From assembly GCA_049511115.1 (NCBI GenBank), contig JBEKYH010000157.1, positions 1 to 12,650 on the forward strand: a stretch of 12,650 nucleotides of DNA. Direction: 5' to 3'. Each line of letters begins with the position of its first letter. Position 1 is the first letter of the stretch. Of the stretch, positions 1 through 7,398 are shown in pieces. Source of the DNA: JBEKYH01 sp049511115 (GTDB taxonomy: Bacteria > Planctomycetota > Phycisphaerae > Tepidisphaerales > Tepidisphaeraceae). The translations under genes were made by a program, and so were the position numbers. The notes under the pieces were generated by a model. It was not told where the DNA came from, searched no databases, and saw only the letters and a program-made list of their open reading frames with translations.

Positions 1-96
1 GTATGCATTTGTCTGTCTCTCAGTCCTCAGTCCTCGAACCTTCCTTCCCCCCTTCCTTTGCCCCCAGAGCATTCATGGGATATTGTCAATCCTGAG

Positions 97-660
97 ATGG
101 GCAGCCTTTCGGGACAGATTCTCCTGGCTTCGCGGCGCCTGGCCGACCCGAACTTTTTTCGCACCGTCGTCCTCATGGTTCAGCACGATGACGAAGGGGC
201 GCTGGGCCTGATCCTCAACCGGCCGCTGGAGATGACGGTCAAACAGGCCTGCGACGATAGTCTGGATATGGATTGCCGGGCCGAGGGAATCCTCCATCAG
301 GGCGGCCCGTGCCAGGGGCCGCTGATGGCTCTGCACACGGATCGACATGCCGCTGACTTGGGCGGCCAGAATCGCGCCGAAGTGCTCGCCGGCCTCTACT
401 TTTCCACCGACCGCGACCAGCTCGAATGGCTCCTCGCCCAGGGAAAGCCCAGCGCCAAATTCTTCATCGGCTACTCCGGCTGGGGCGCCGGCCAGTTGGA
501 AGGGGAACTGGAAAGCGGCTCCTGGCTGCCGATGGCCGCGACCATTCAATCGGTCTTCGACTCCGGCCAGACCGAGCAGTGGAACAAGCTGGTCACGCAA
601 ATCACCCTGGGGCGGGGGATCAAGTCGGAGATGATTCCGGATGATCCGTCGGTGAATTGA
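97..660 (+). CDS. yqgE: YqgE/AlgH family protein (UPF0301)
   Basis: A 187-residue protein of the YqgE/AlgH (UPF0301) family, whose biochemical role is not firmly known; AlgH was named as an alginate regulator in Pseudomonas. The family start is clear: after MGSLSGQILLAS come the conserved block DPNFFRTVVLMVQHDDEGAL and the GLILNRP motif. The middle GGPCQGPLMALHTD and the late FIGYSGWGAGQLEGEL are also hallmarks. I start at ATG 97 because family members begin just before this GQ.LLA segment and are about 185 residues long. The open frame extends to a TTG at 58, which would add 13 residues with no family counterpart. Neither start has a clear Shine-Dalgarno site. A pyrimidine-rich stretch lies upstream (about 11-66). 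The family assignment is secure; the start is less so. Confidence 0.93.
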   Translation: MGSLSGQILLASRRLADPNFFRTVVLMVQHDDEGALGLILNRPLEMTVKQACDDSLDMDCRAEGILHQGGPCQGPLMALHTDRHAADLGGQNRAEVLAGLYFSTDRDQLEWLLAQGKPSAKFFIGYSGWGAGQLEGELESGSWLPMAATIQSVFDSGQTEQWNKLVTQITLGRGIKSEMIPDDPSVN

Positions 661-790
661 GGGATTGCCTTGAAGACCCGTTCCGATCTCGGCGGAAAAT
701 AGCATCCTTTCAACAGTTGTAGCTTCCGAAATCGTCTCGATTCCTCTAAGATCAGGGCAAGAATGATCTGGCGGCTGCAACGGATGGTCG

Positions 791-1078
791 GTGAAAGGGT
801 TGGGGCTTGTGCGTGAACGCAAGCCCACGCAACTTGTTCGTGAGTTCATTCATCGCCTGGACCTAACAGAAAGATGGCTGGCTGGCTATTTGGAGGATAC
901 GCGTCAGGACGCTGATGAGCGGGCATTGGCCCTGAGTCTTAAGCAATATCTTCATGCCTCAAGGAAATACGCTGCTGGGATTAAAGTAAAAGTAAAGGAA
1001 TTGGAGCGTCGCCGCCTGAAAATCGAAAAATGTGCCTTGGTGTTGCGTGTCACATGGAGCCAACGTGGCAGACCTTAG
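791..1078 (+). CDS. Small hypothetical protein
   Basis: An unrecognised 95-residue protein that would start at GTG 791; an in-frame TTG at 800 is an alternative. It is highly charged and predicted by eye to be mostly helical, with a lysine/arginine-rich stretch near residues 63-78 (IKVKVKELERRR). There is no signal peptide or membrane segment. Its codon use is more AT-rich than that of the neighbouring genes, which may mean recent acquisition or an unimportant reading frame. No strong ribosome binding site precedes it. A 6 bp inverted repeat (AGATCA at 749-754, TGATCT at 764-769) lies in the 130 bp gap after yqgE and might be part of yqgE's 3' end. I cannot assign a function, and the gene call itself is only moderately supported. 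Confidence 0.42.
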   Translation: MKGLGLVRERKPTQLVREFIHRLDLTERWLAGYLEDTRQDADERALALSLKQYLHASRKYAAGIKVKVKELERRRLKIEKCALVLRVTWSQRGRP

Positions 1079-1089
1079 TCCGATTCTTA

Positions 1090-1098
1090 TGGTATAAT
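1090..1098 (+). promoter_or_regulatory. Extended -10 promoter
   Basis: The sequence TGGTATAAT is a perfect extended -10 element (TG, one base, TATAAT with TATAAT at 1093-1098). No good -35 hexamer lies about 17 bp upstream, which extended -10 promoters can do without. Transcription would start near 1105, giving a leader of about 20 nt before the ATG at 1127. A Shine-Dalgarno AAGGA (1114-1118) sits 8 nt before that ATG. The promoter therefore fits the gene at 1127. Confidence 0.65.
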
Positions 1099-1126
1099 CT
1101 GGTGGGTTGGGATAAGGATAAGCGTT

Positions 1127-1465
1127 ATGAGTGCCAATTACTCCACTGCAATATTATCCGGTCTTCGCCAACTTGGCGTCGGTCAGGACGAGATTCGGCG
1201 TGCCACTCGTCTTAGCGAGGCTTCGCTCAAGGCGGTCGCGGTCGGCGAACGGGAATTCACGGACGTCGAATTGGCGCGGATTGAGAAGGTCGCCGGAAAG
1301 ACCATTGGACAAATCGGCGCAGTGGCTGTAGAGCCAGCCGGGGGCGAATTCTCCGATCTCATGGAATCGTGGGCTGAATTTAGCAAGGTCTCCAGCCGCT
1401 CCGCGCCCGCCGCCATTAATGGGCCGTCGCGCGCTGCAATTTCTTCACCAAATCCGCGGCGGTGA
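1127..1465 (+). CDS. Small HTH-like (XRE-type) regulator, putative
   Basis: A 112-residue protein with a good start: Shine-Dalgarno AAGGA 8 nt before the ATG and an extended -10 promoter just upstream. Residues about 8-62 look like an XRE-type helix-turn-helix. GVGQDEIRRATRLSEASLKA matches the usual 'eEIAratGLSrstls' helices, followed by GEREFTDVELARIEKVAGKT, like the end of an HTH_3 domain. This similarity was judged by eye. DNA binding is therefore an inference and no target is visible. The last 16-17 codons (from 1416) are antisense to the 3' end of the convergent DUF255 gene. That tail is low-complexity Ala/Ser/Pro/Arg and may have arisen by loss of an earlier stop. Confidence 0.72.
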   Translation: MSANYSTAILSGLRQLGVGQDEIRRATRLSEASLKAVAVGEREFTDVELARIEKVAGKTIGQIGAVAVEPAGGEFSDLMESWAEFSKVSSRSAPAAINGPSRAAISSPNPRR

Positions 1466-3227
1466 ACGCCGGCGATGAGCAGGCGCTTCCCGTGCAGATG
1501 AAACCGGCGGCCTTTGGCATATCCGGATACTCCACGTCCGCATTGGGCAGCGGCCCTTCCGATTTGTCGTACCACTCCAGCCGCTTGTAAGGCTTGTAGA
1601 AACCCATGGCCGTCGCAAACAGCGACTGGCCCGTCGCATCGGACTTGGGCGAAACCACCACCACATGCAGCGGATCGCCGCCCAGTTCCGAGTCGGCCAG
1701 GAGAAGGCCCGTGACCATCGTCCCGCGCGACAGGGCGACATTGGGGTCAGCCAGATAGCTCATGGCGGTTTCGGCCAATTTGCGCTCGGCGGTCTTGCCG
1801 GTGTAATGGAACAGGAGATTGGAAAATCGCGCCGTCATCACGTTTTCATCCAGTTCCGGCCGGGGCTGGAAAGCGCCGGGGGTCGTCAGGTCGCTGGTGG
1901 CCACGCCGACGTAATCGGAAGCCGTGAAATGCGCGGCGATAAAATCCTCCGCTGCTTGCGCCTTGGCCAGCCAGGCGCGATCGGCGGTGACCATATACAG
2001 CCCCAGCATGGCCCGTCCCATTGATAGCGTGTCGTTCAAATACGGACCGGCCGGATCGGCGTCGCCGTGCTTGAAACCGCCATTGCCCAGCGAGCGATTC
2101 GCCAGCACCCAGTTGGCCGCGGCAATCGCCTCATCGAGCGCCTCGTGTTTCCCAGTCGCCGCATAATACGAGGCCAGCGCGTTGATGACCCATCCGTTTT
2201 CGCGCGAATACTGATGCATGTCCACGCGCGGAATCCCCTGCTTGCGCCGGTCGGCGTCGCTGAGGGCGAAGTAATCCGCCGAATGCTCGCCATCGTGCAG
2301 GTCGGCATCCATGCTCGTGTAAAACGCCCCATCGGGCGAGAGCATAAAAGTCACAAGAAAACTGTGTATTGCGTCGGCCGCCTTGAGATAGACCGGGTCT
2401 TTCCACATCGCATACGCGTTGGCATACGTGCGCAAGTTCTCCGCCTGCATCTGCATGATCTTTTCAAAATGAGGATGGTCCCAGTCGCCGTCGGTCGAAT
2501 ACTGATAGACGCCTCCCCACACCGGATCGACCAGGTGCAACTGCCCGGTCAGGGTCCCCTTGGCCATCATCTCGGCATGCGCGTCGCCGGTCTGGGCGAG
2601 ATTCATGCAGTATTCGACGGCATCCCAATCCATGAATTTCTGGATCGAGCCCCAGGCTCCATACTTATCGTCATAGGAAACATTAGTGCGGCGGATCAGT
2701 TCCGTCCGCTCGGCGGCGGTCAGCGCCGGCCCGGCCGCGCGAGGGGCTTGGATGGCGCGAACCGACGGACCCGGCGAGGGATCGGCGATGATCGCCTTCA
2801 GCATCGACACCATCTGATCCGGTTCGATATACCCCTGGCGGATGACGATCTCTTTTCCATCGTCGCCAAACACCACCGTCGCCGGCCACCCGAAATCCTC
2901 GTATCGATTGGAAATATCCGGCCGCGAATCCTGATCCACTTTCACCGCGATGTATTTGTCGGCCATCAGTTTGGCGACGGTCGGATCGCGATAGGTTGTC
3001 GCGTCCATCACATGGCACCAATGACACCAGACCGCTTCCAAGTCGAGGATGACAAACTTGTGCTCTTTTTTCGCCTGCGCGAATACGTCATTCGACCAGC
3101 CCTGCCAGGCGATGAGGGATGGGCCTTGGTCGGTGGGTTCGGTGGCGGGTGCGTCGGCTCGCACCAGAATCGGAAACGCGACGCCGAGAGTCAAAGCAAT
3201 GAGTTTGGTAAGAGTGGTGTAACGCAT
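1416..3227 (-). CDS. Secreted DUF255/YyaL-type thioredoxin-fold protein
   Basis: A 603-residue protein of the DUF255 (YyaL / SSP411) type. ATG 3227 is chosen because it is preceded by a GAAGGGA ribosome binding site and opens a Sec signal peptide (MRYTTLTKLIALTLGVAF, cut near residue 25). The open frame continues upstream into a HicA-like remnant. Residues about 38-150 form a thioredoxin-like domain with a CHWC active site (C68, C71) and the cis-proline region GWPATVVF (P115). Residues about 175-560 are the helical-barrel part; hallmarks are GGVYQYSTDGDWDHPHFEK (238-256) and FYTSMDADLHDGEH (302-314). Most DUF255 proteins are cytoplasmic, so the signal peptide is notable. It probably acts as a periplasmic disulfide or thiol enzyme, but the substrate is unknown. 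It lies downstream of the bufferin cluster on the same strand and could be transcribed separately. Confidence 0.9.
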   Translation of the reverse strand: MRYTTLTKLIALTLGVAFPILVRADAPATEPTDQGPSLIAWQGWSNDVFAQAKKEHKFVILDLEAVWCHWCHVMDATTYRDPTVAKLMADKYIAVKVDQDSRPDISNRYEDFGWPATVVFGDDGKEIVIRQGYIEPDQMVSMLKAIIADPSPGPSVRAIQAPRAAGPALTAAERTELIRRTNVSYDDKYGAWGSIQKFMDWDAVEYCMNLAQTGDAHAEMMAKGTLTGQLHLVDPVWGGVYQYSTDGDWDHPHFEKIMQMQAENLRTYANAYAMWKDPVYLKAADAIHSFLVTFMLSPDGAFYTSMDADLHDGEHSADYFALSDADRRKQGIPRVDMHQYSRENGWVINALASYYAATGKHEALDEAIAAANWVLANRSLGNGGFKHGDADPAGPYLNDTLSMGRAMLGLYMVTADRAWLAKAQAAEDFIAAHFTASDYVGVATSDLTTPGAFQPRPELDENVMTARFSNLLFHYTGKTAERKLAETAMSYLADPNVALSRGTMVTGLLLADSELGGDPLHVVVVSPKSDATGQSLFATAMGFYKPYKRLEWYDKSEGPLPNADVEYPDMPKAAGFICTGSACSSPAFTAADLVKKLQRATAH

Positions 3228-3287
3228 GGCGAACTCCCTTCGAATTCGAATGATCCTGAGCTTGGCCGCGACCTCCCGGTATCTCAC
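3228..3287 (-). pseudogene. HicA toxin remnant (N-terminal fragment)
   Basis: GTG at 3287-3285 overlaps the hicB stop codon as GTGA, the usual coupled arrangement of hicB followed by hicA. It encodes MRYREVAAKLR, which closely resembles the N-terminus of one HicA toxin group (K/R-YREVARKLR). The similarity fades after about 11 residues. The body of the toxin, including its catalytic histidine in the G-S-H motif, is missing. The frame instead runs without a stop into the signal peptide of the DUF255 protein. I infer that a deletion removed most of hicA. The fragment is short, so the call depends on its position next to hicB as much as on sequence. The family pattern is recalled, not searched. 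Confidence 0.45.
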
Positions 3288-3529
3288 GCAACCTCCACCA
3301 GCGCTTCGGTCCATACGACCTGCCCCGACGGTGGAAGCTCGATGCCGCTAGGTAACGGCCTCCCCTGCTCAGCATACAACTCCAACACCGCCGAAAAGGC
3401 GTCCGCCACATTCGCGTATGCTTCTTCGAGCGTATCACCTTCCGTAATCAGTTCCGGCAGCGCCGGACATGTCACAGTGAACCCGCCTTCGGGCTGCGGA
3501 GAGAATACCAGGGGAAGTCGTCGTAACAT
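3284..3529 (-). CDS. hicB: HicB family antitoxin
   Basis: An 81-residue protein of the HicB antitoxin family. The N-terminal LPLVFSPQPEGGFTVTCPAL followed by PELITEGDTLEEAYANV is the typical HicB partial RNase-H-like fold, then ALVEVA at the end. No C-terminal DNA-binding domain is present, as in other short HicB proteins. HicB normally neutralises the HicA mRNA-cleaving toxin. Here the only candidate hicA is the truncated fragment directly after it, so this looks like an orphan antitoxin. It starts 30 bp after the stop of the DoxX gene. No clear ribosome binding site is visible. A TACAAT hexamer (3541-3536, minus strand) lies 6 nt before the ATG and could give a near-leaderless transcript, but no -35 supports it. 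Confidence 0.88.
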   Translation of the reverse strand: MLRRLPLVFSPQPEGGFTVTCPALPELITEGDTLEEAYANVADAFSAVLELYAEQGRPLPSGIELPPSGQVVWTEALVEVA

Positions 3530-3559
3530 GCCGTTATTGTAGCAAAGCCGTCCCGGAAG

Positions 3560-4084
3560 CTACGCTTTTTTTTCATCGGCCTTCACCTTCGACTCCCAGA
3601 ACCGTCGCACCAGGTAATCCAGCGATAGCTTCCCCGGCCCGAATATCAGCACCATCAGCCCGACGAAAAAGAACGGAAAAGCGTCGTCTTTCAATACGAA
3701 ATCCTGGTCTCGCCAGATGTGAAAGAGCTTGTCGCGAAGCGTCGGGTCGGCCAGGTCAACCGACACCATCGCGATCAGGAAATTAAAGACAAATGGAATC
3801 GCCACCAATCGCGACGCCAATCCCAGCCCGATGAGAATGCCGCCGATAACTTCCGTGCTGCCGGCAATGTATACGTTCAGCCTGGGCATGGGAATGTTCA
3901 ACGACTTGAAGAAGTCCGCGGTCTGGTCCACATGCGTCAGGTGGGCCCACCCCGAAACAGCCGACTGATATCCGATGTAGAGCCGGATCAGCAGCATAAA
4001 TACCGGCTGAACCAGGTCGATTTTCGCCGCGACCCAATCGTAGCATGTGACGGAGCACCTCATCGGACACTTTTTTTCGGTCAT
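3560..4084 (-). CDS. DoxX family membrane protein (BufD-like)
   Basis: A 174-residue DoxX-type integral membrane protein with about four hydrophobic segments: near residues 26-42 (PVFMLLIRLYIGYQS), 70-90 (VIGGILIGLGLA), 92-108 (VAIPFVFNFLIAMVSV) and 134-150 (FPFFFVGLMVLIFG). A GGGAAG Shine-Dalgarno lies just upstream of the ATG. It begins 26 bp after the NDH-2-like gene and is probably co-transcribed with it. In bufferin operons such as those of Caulobacter, a DoxX protein (BufD/GigD) is the fourth member. By position this is the equivalent, displaced by one inserted gene. The N-terminus carries three evenly spaced cysteines (C6, C10, C14; CPMRCSVTC), which is unusual and could bind metal or form a disulfide. 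The exact role of DoxX in such clusters is unsettled. Confidence 0.9.
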   Translation of the reverse strand: MTEKKCPMRCSVTCYDWVAAKIDLVQPVFMLLIRLYIGYQSAVSGWAHLTHVDQTADFFKSLNIPMPRLNVYIAGSTEVIGGILIGLGLASRLVAIPFVFNFLIAMVSVDLADPTLRDKLFHIWRDQDFVLKDDAFPFFFVGLMVLIFGPGKLSLDYLVRRFWESKVKADEKKA

Positions 4085-4110
4085 GATCTTCCCGGTTTAA
4101 TCCTACTCGT

Positions 4111-5469
4111 CTAATGCACCGAGTCCGCGTCGGCGCACTCGGTCCTGATCGCCGGCATCATCTTACCGCCATCGGCCAACTCCGCGCTCATCGCCTCCGA
4201 GCGGATCGTCTGATATTGCACCAGGTCCTTTCCAAAGAAGAGGTCCAGCGTCCAGTCCAGCGCGACGCGGACCTTCCGGTCAAACCGCGGCAGTTTCATC
4301 AAATAGATGGAGCGCCACAAGAACCAGGCCGGCAGCCCTGAGAATTTCATCCCCAGTATTTCCGCCACCCCGGCGCGCCGGCCGATCGCGGCAAGCTGTC
4401 CGAGCATCTTAAAATCAAATTCCTTTTTCTTCCCGCCGCGAATTTCCACCGCGATGTTATGCGCGCATACCTTGGCCTCGCGCAGGGCGTGCTGCGCGGT
4501 CGGCGGATGCGGCTTACCCGTGCGTTTGTCGGGCACGACGGCGCAGTCGCCCAGGGCAAATACGCCGGGATAATCCGGCACTTCCAGCGCCGCGTTCACC
4601 ACGACGCGCCCGCGCTCGAGTTTGCAGGGCAGCGTCGCCAGCAGCGGATGCGCCGATGTCCCGGCTGTCCAGATCAGCGTATTGGTTTTGATGGTCGACC
4701 CGTCAGAAAGGGTTACGCCCTCGGGCCCGAATTTGGTGACCCCGATGCCCGTGCGGATGTCCACGCCGCGCATCTGGAGCTTCTTTTGCGCGTAGCGCCC
4801 CAGCGACTCGCCGAGTTCGGTCAGGATCAGCGGCAGCGGCGTCACCAGCACCATGCGCAGCATTTTCTCGTCGATGTTGGTGTAAAACCGCAGCGACTCG
4901 CGAAGAAAATCGTTGATTCCGCCGATGGTTTCGACGCCCGCGAATCCCCCGCCCGCGACGACCACCGTCATCAGCGGCTCGCGCACTCCCGCGGCGCATT
5001 CGGTGTCGGCTTCCTCCAAAAGGCCGATCATCCGGTTGCGCAGGTGAATCGCATCCCCCAGCGATTTCATCTGCACGGATCGCTCTGCGACTCCCGGCAG
5101 ATTGTAATAATTCGTCACCGAACCCAGCGCGATGACCAGGTAGTCATAGCTCATCTCGTGGCCGTGGTGGTCAAACCCATGCGAGAGCCAGACTTTCCTG
5201 GCGGCGAGGTCAATGCGCTCGACATCGCCATGAAAAAACTGGCAATGCCGCACCATCTTGCGCAACGGCGTTACGATATTTGTAAGTTCCAAATCGCTGG
5301 AGGCGACTTCGTGCAGCATCGGCGTGAACAGCAGGAAATTATCGCGGCTCACCACAAGAATCTCATGCCCCTCTTCCCTCGGCAGCAGTTTCCTTAGATT
5401 GACCGCCGTGTACATACCCCCAAAACCGCCGCCCAGGATGATGATTCTTTTCCCCTTTTGCTCAGGCAT
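4111..5469 (-). CDS. NAD(P)/FAD-dependent oxidoreductase, type II NADH dehydrogenase-like
   Basis: A 452-residue flavoprotein of the NDH-2 type. The N-terminal Rossmann motif GGGFGG (13-18) binds FAD. A second one, GGGFAGVE (173-180), binds NAD(P)H. FALGDCA (304-310) is the C-terminal FAD-contact motif, followed by PPTAQHALREAKV. Near residues 385-420 the WFLWRSIYLMKLPRFDRKV region is typical of the amphipathic membrane anchor of NDH-2. NDH-2 enzymes transfer electrons from NADH to quinone without pumping protons. The ATG is 4 nt after the bufC stop (TGATTTCATG), so translation is likely coupled, and the DoxX gene follows after 26 bp. This position suggests a redox role in the cluster, for example membrane electron supply, but that is inference. 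It could instead be an ordinary respiratory enzyme that happened to be captured. Confidence 0.93.
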   Translation of the reverse strand: MPEQKGKRIIILGGGFGGMYTAVNLRKLLPREEGHEILVVSRDNFLLFTPMLHEVASSDLELTNIVTPLRKMVRHCQFFHGDVERIDLAARKVWLSHGFDHHGHEMSYDYLVIALGSVTNYYNLPGVAERSVQMKSLGDAIHLRNRMIGLLEEADTECAAGVREPLMTVVVAGGGFAGVETIGGINDFLRESLRFYTNIDEKMLRMVLVTPLPLILTELGESLGRYAQKKLQMRGVDIRTGIGVTKFGPEGVTLSDGSTIKTNTLIWTAGTSAHPLLATLPCKLERGRVVVNAALEVPDYPGVFALGDCAVVPDKRTGKPHPPTAQHALREAKVCAHNIAVEIRGGKKKEFDFKMLGQLAAIGRRAGVAEILGMKFSGLPAWFLWRSIYLMKLPRFDRKVRVALDWTLDLFFGKDLVQYQTIRSEAMSAELADGGKMMPAIRTECADADSVH

Positions 5470-5473
5470 GAAA

Positions 5474-6433
5474 TCACGTCCGTCTACAGAACCATCCCAG
5501 ACTCGTCCAATCGGTGAACCAACCGCCCAGCGTCGCCGGTTTCACTTTTCCGGCGACAAGCGCGCACGCCTGTGCAAGCGTCCGGCCTTCATCGAGCGCC
5601 TTTAATATTGCAAATGCCGGAGGATCCAACCGCTTGAAATACAGGTCGTTATCCAGCCGGTGAACGGCCACAAAAGTCTTCCGCGGCCGGGGACGCGGAA
5701 CGCGTGATACCTTCTCTAACCCCTGGGCCTGCTCATCTATTCCCTTCTCTTCAGCGATCGCATTGCTGGCCTCGTTGCGCAATCCGCTCTTGCGCAGGGC
5801 CATGGTGAATTCATCCAGGGGATAGGCCATCTCCAGCAGCCCCAGATAAGGCTGCAGCGCCAGGCGAATTTTTCGCGGGTCCTTTCCGGCGAGATCGTCG
5901 CTGGAAATCGGCGGCTTGGCCGGCCCGTCAAACGCAACCGTCTGCGCCCATTCAAATCGCGCCATATCCTGCGCCATCCGCACGTGCGGCCGCCCCCACT
6001 CGGGATGGCGCTCAAAGAATTCCGGCATATGGCTGCCGAGATTGCGCAACGTGAAAGATCGCGAGGGAAATTCCGCCAGGTAGGCGCGGGCCATCTTGCG
6101 AAAGCGGTCGTTGCCGATCACCGCCAGCACACCGGGGTAATCGTCGTAGACGATGTCGATGAGGCGATACCAATATTGCCGGTTGTAAATCTCGATGCGC
6201 TCAAAACTGGTCAGCCGATCGTTGGGTTTGATGAATCCTTCGATGACCGACGCGGTATCGCGGCCGTCGAGCCAGGTCGCCTGCATCCCGTCATTCTTAT
6301 CGAGGCTGCGCATGATCGCCGCGCCCGCCAGCCGCTGCAGGCTGCGAAGCTCGGAGAGCGTCTGGAGCTTGCGCGGCGTAATCCTTGACCGCGATCGTTT
6401 GGTTGCTCGACGACTAGGCGCTAAGGACGGCAT
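5474..6433 (-). CDS. bufC: DUF2063 protein, BufC-like MNIO partner
   Basis: A 319-residue DUF2063 (putative DNA-binding domain, NGO1945-type) protein, the usual partner of DUF692 oxidases; in MNIO systems it helps bring the precursor peptide to the oxidase. Family features are FERIEIYNRQYWYRL, DYPGVLAVIGNDRFRKMARA and PSRSFTLRNLGSHMPEFF, here about residues 75-140. The start at 6433 is chosen because an ideal AAGGAG lies 7 nt upstream; the open frame extends to 6481. It overlaps the end of bufB by 20 bp, so the two are translationally coupled. The first 25 or so residues are an Arg/Ser-rich extension that I do not recognise from the family. The C-terminal part (about 200-319) is winged-helix-like in known members, which is not verified here. 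Confidence 0.9.
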   Translation of the reverse strand: MPSLAPSRRATKRSRSRITPRKLQTLSELRSLQRLAGAAIMRSLDKNDGMQATWLDGRDTASVIEGFIKPNDRLTSFERIEIYNRQYWYRLIDIVYDDYPGVLAVIGNDRFRKMARAYLAEFPSRSFTLRNLGSHMPEFFERHPEWGRPHVRMAQDMARFEWAQTVAFDGPAKPPISSDDLAGKDPRKIRLALQPYLGLLEMAYPLDEFTMALRKSGLRNEASNAIAEEKGIDEQAQGLEKVSRVPRPRPRKTFVAVHRLDNDLYFKRLDPPAFAILKALDEGRTLAQACALVAGKVKPATLGGWFTDWTSLGWFCRRT

Positions 6434-7346
6434 TTGCCGGCTCCTTGGAATGCGTTGGTTCATTTCCGTGCGGCTTACCATTCAGTTTGGCCGCCGACTT
6501 CACGCTTTCCGCGCGAACGCGCTCGATAAACTTCTTCGCCTTCAGCGCCTCGCGGTGCACTTCATCAAAGCTGGGGATATGCGCGTCCCATTCCAATAGC
6601 GTGCTGGTCGGCCCGCACAATCGAACGGCATGTTCGTACATCTTCCAGACCGGGTCCAGCACGGCGTGATCGTGCGTATCGAGAATGTACTTCTCAAATT
6701 TGCTGTGCCCGGCCACGTGGAATTGTCCCACCCGCTCGTGCGGCACATTGTTCAGGTAATCGTAAGGATCAAAACTGTGGTTCTGGCTCGAGACGTAGAT
6801 GTTATTCACATCCAGCAGAATGCCGCAGTCGGCCAACTCGACCACTTCGCTGAGGAATTCCCACTCGGTCATCTCCGACACGTGAAACTCCGCATAGCTG
6901 CTGACATTTTCCACGCACACCGGCACTTCCAGGTAGTCGCGCACCTCGCGGATGCGCTGGGCCGTGGCCTTGGCGGCGGCAAATGTATACGGCATCGGCA
7001 GCAGATCGTGGGAATACGTTCCGTCCACACTCCCCCAGCACAGATGGTCCGATAAGAACGGCGTTTTCGTGCGTTTAACCAGAGTTTTGAGCTTCTTCAC
7101 ATGCTCGCGGTCGCCGCGCGTGACCGATCCGAAATACATCGACACGCCATGCTGCACGACCTGGTACTGCTCCATGATCTGGTCGAGGATGTGCAGCGGC
7201 CGGCCCGCATCGACCATGTAATTTTCCGAGATGATCTCGAACCAGTCACAGGTCGGCTTTTTGCTGAGAATGTGCTTGTAATGCGGCACGCGCAGGCCGA
7301 TGCCGATGCCGAGATTGGTGAACCCGTTAAAGCGATTGGCTGGCAT
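6414..7346 (-). CDS. bufB: DUF692 multinuclear non-heme iron oxidase (MNIO), BufB-like
   Basis: A 310-residue DUF692 protein, a TIM-barrel enzyme of the MNIO family, which includes MbnB, TglH, HvfB and ChrH. These use two or three iron ions and oxygen to rewrite cysteines in precursor peptides. Family blocks in order are GIGIGLRVPHY (13-23), HGVSMYFGS (66-74), LSDHLCW (98-104), VENVSSYAEF (145-154), ILLDVNNIYV (176-185), GQFHVAGHS (207-215) and STLLEWDAHIPSF (248-260). Likely metal ligands lie among H66, H101, E146, D179, H210 and E252, by family pattern. The tail after about residue 285 is low in order. The start fits the family but lacks a clear ribosome binding site. The gene lies 156 bp after the precursor gene with a hairpin between. 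I infer that it modifies cysteines of the adjacent peptide. Confidence 0.95.
   Translation of the reverse strand: MPANRFNGFTNLGIGIGLRVPHYKHILSKKPTCDWFEIISENYMVDAGRPLHILDQIMEQYQVVQHGVSMYFGSVTRGDREHVKKLKTLVKRTKTPFLSDHLCWGSVDGTYSHDLLPMPYTFAAAKATAQRIREVRDYLEVPVCVENVSSYAEFHVSEMTEWEFLSEVVELADCGILLDVNNIYVSSQNHSFDPYDYLNNVPHERVGQFHVAGHSKFEKYILDTHDHAVLDPVWKMYEHAVRLCGPTSTLLEWDAHIPSFDEVHREALKAKKFIERVRAESVKSAAKLNGKPHGNEPTHSKEPANAVLSA
6441..6446 (-). promoter_or_regulatory. Strong ribosome binding site of bufC
   Basis: AAGGAG on the minus strand, 7 nt before ATG 6433 and inside the 3' end of bufB. It decides the bufC start over the longer in-frame options at 6463 and 6481, neither of which has such a site. 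Confidence 0.75.
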
Positions 7347-7398
7347 GGCGTTTTAATCGTATGAAATTAGTGCGAGATAAGAAATAGAAACAACAAAA

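Noticed and set aside
73..849. 258-residue minus-strand open frame antisense to yqgE
   Set aside because: It is the shadow of a conserved gene on the other strand, with no family features of its own.
2067..3542. 491-residue plus-strand open frame
   Set aside because: It is antisense to the DUF255 and hicB genes; its composition (Arg, His, Gly rich) is typical of a shadow frame in GC-rich DNA.
4459..5397. 312-residue plus-strand open frame across the NDH-2-like gene
   Set aside because: It is antisense to a gene with full flavoprotein motifs, and shows no domain pattern itself.
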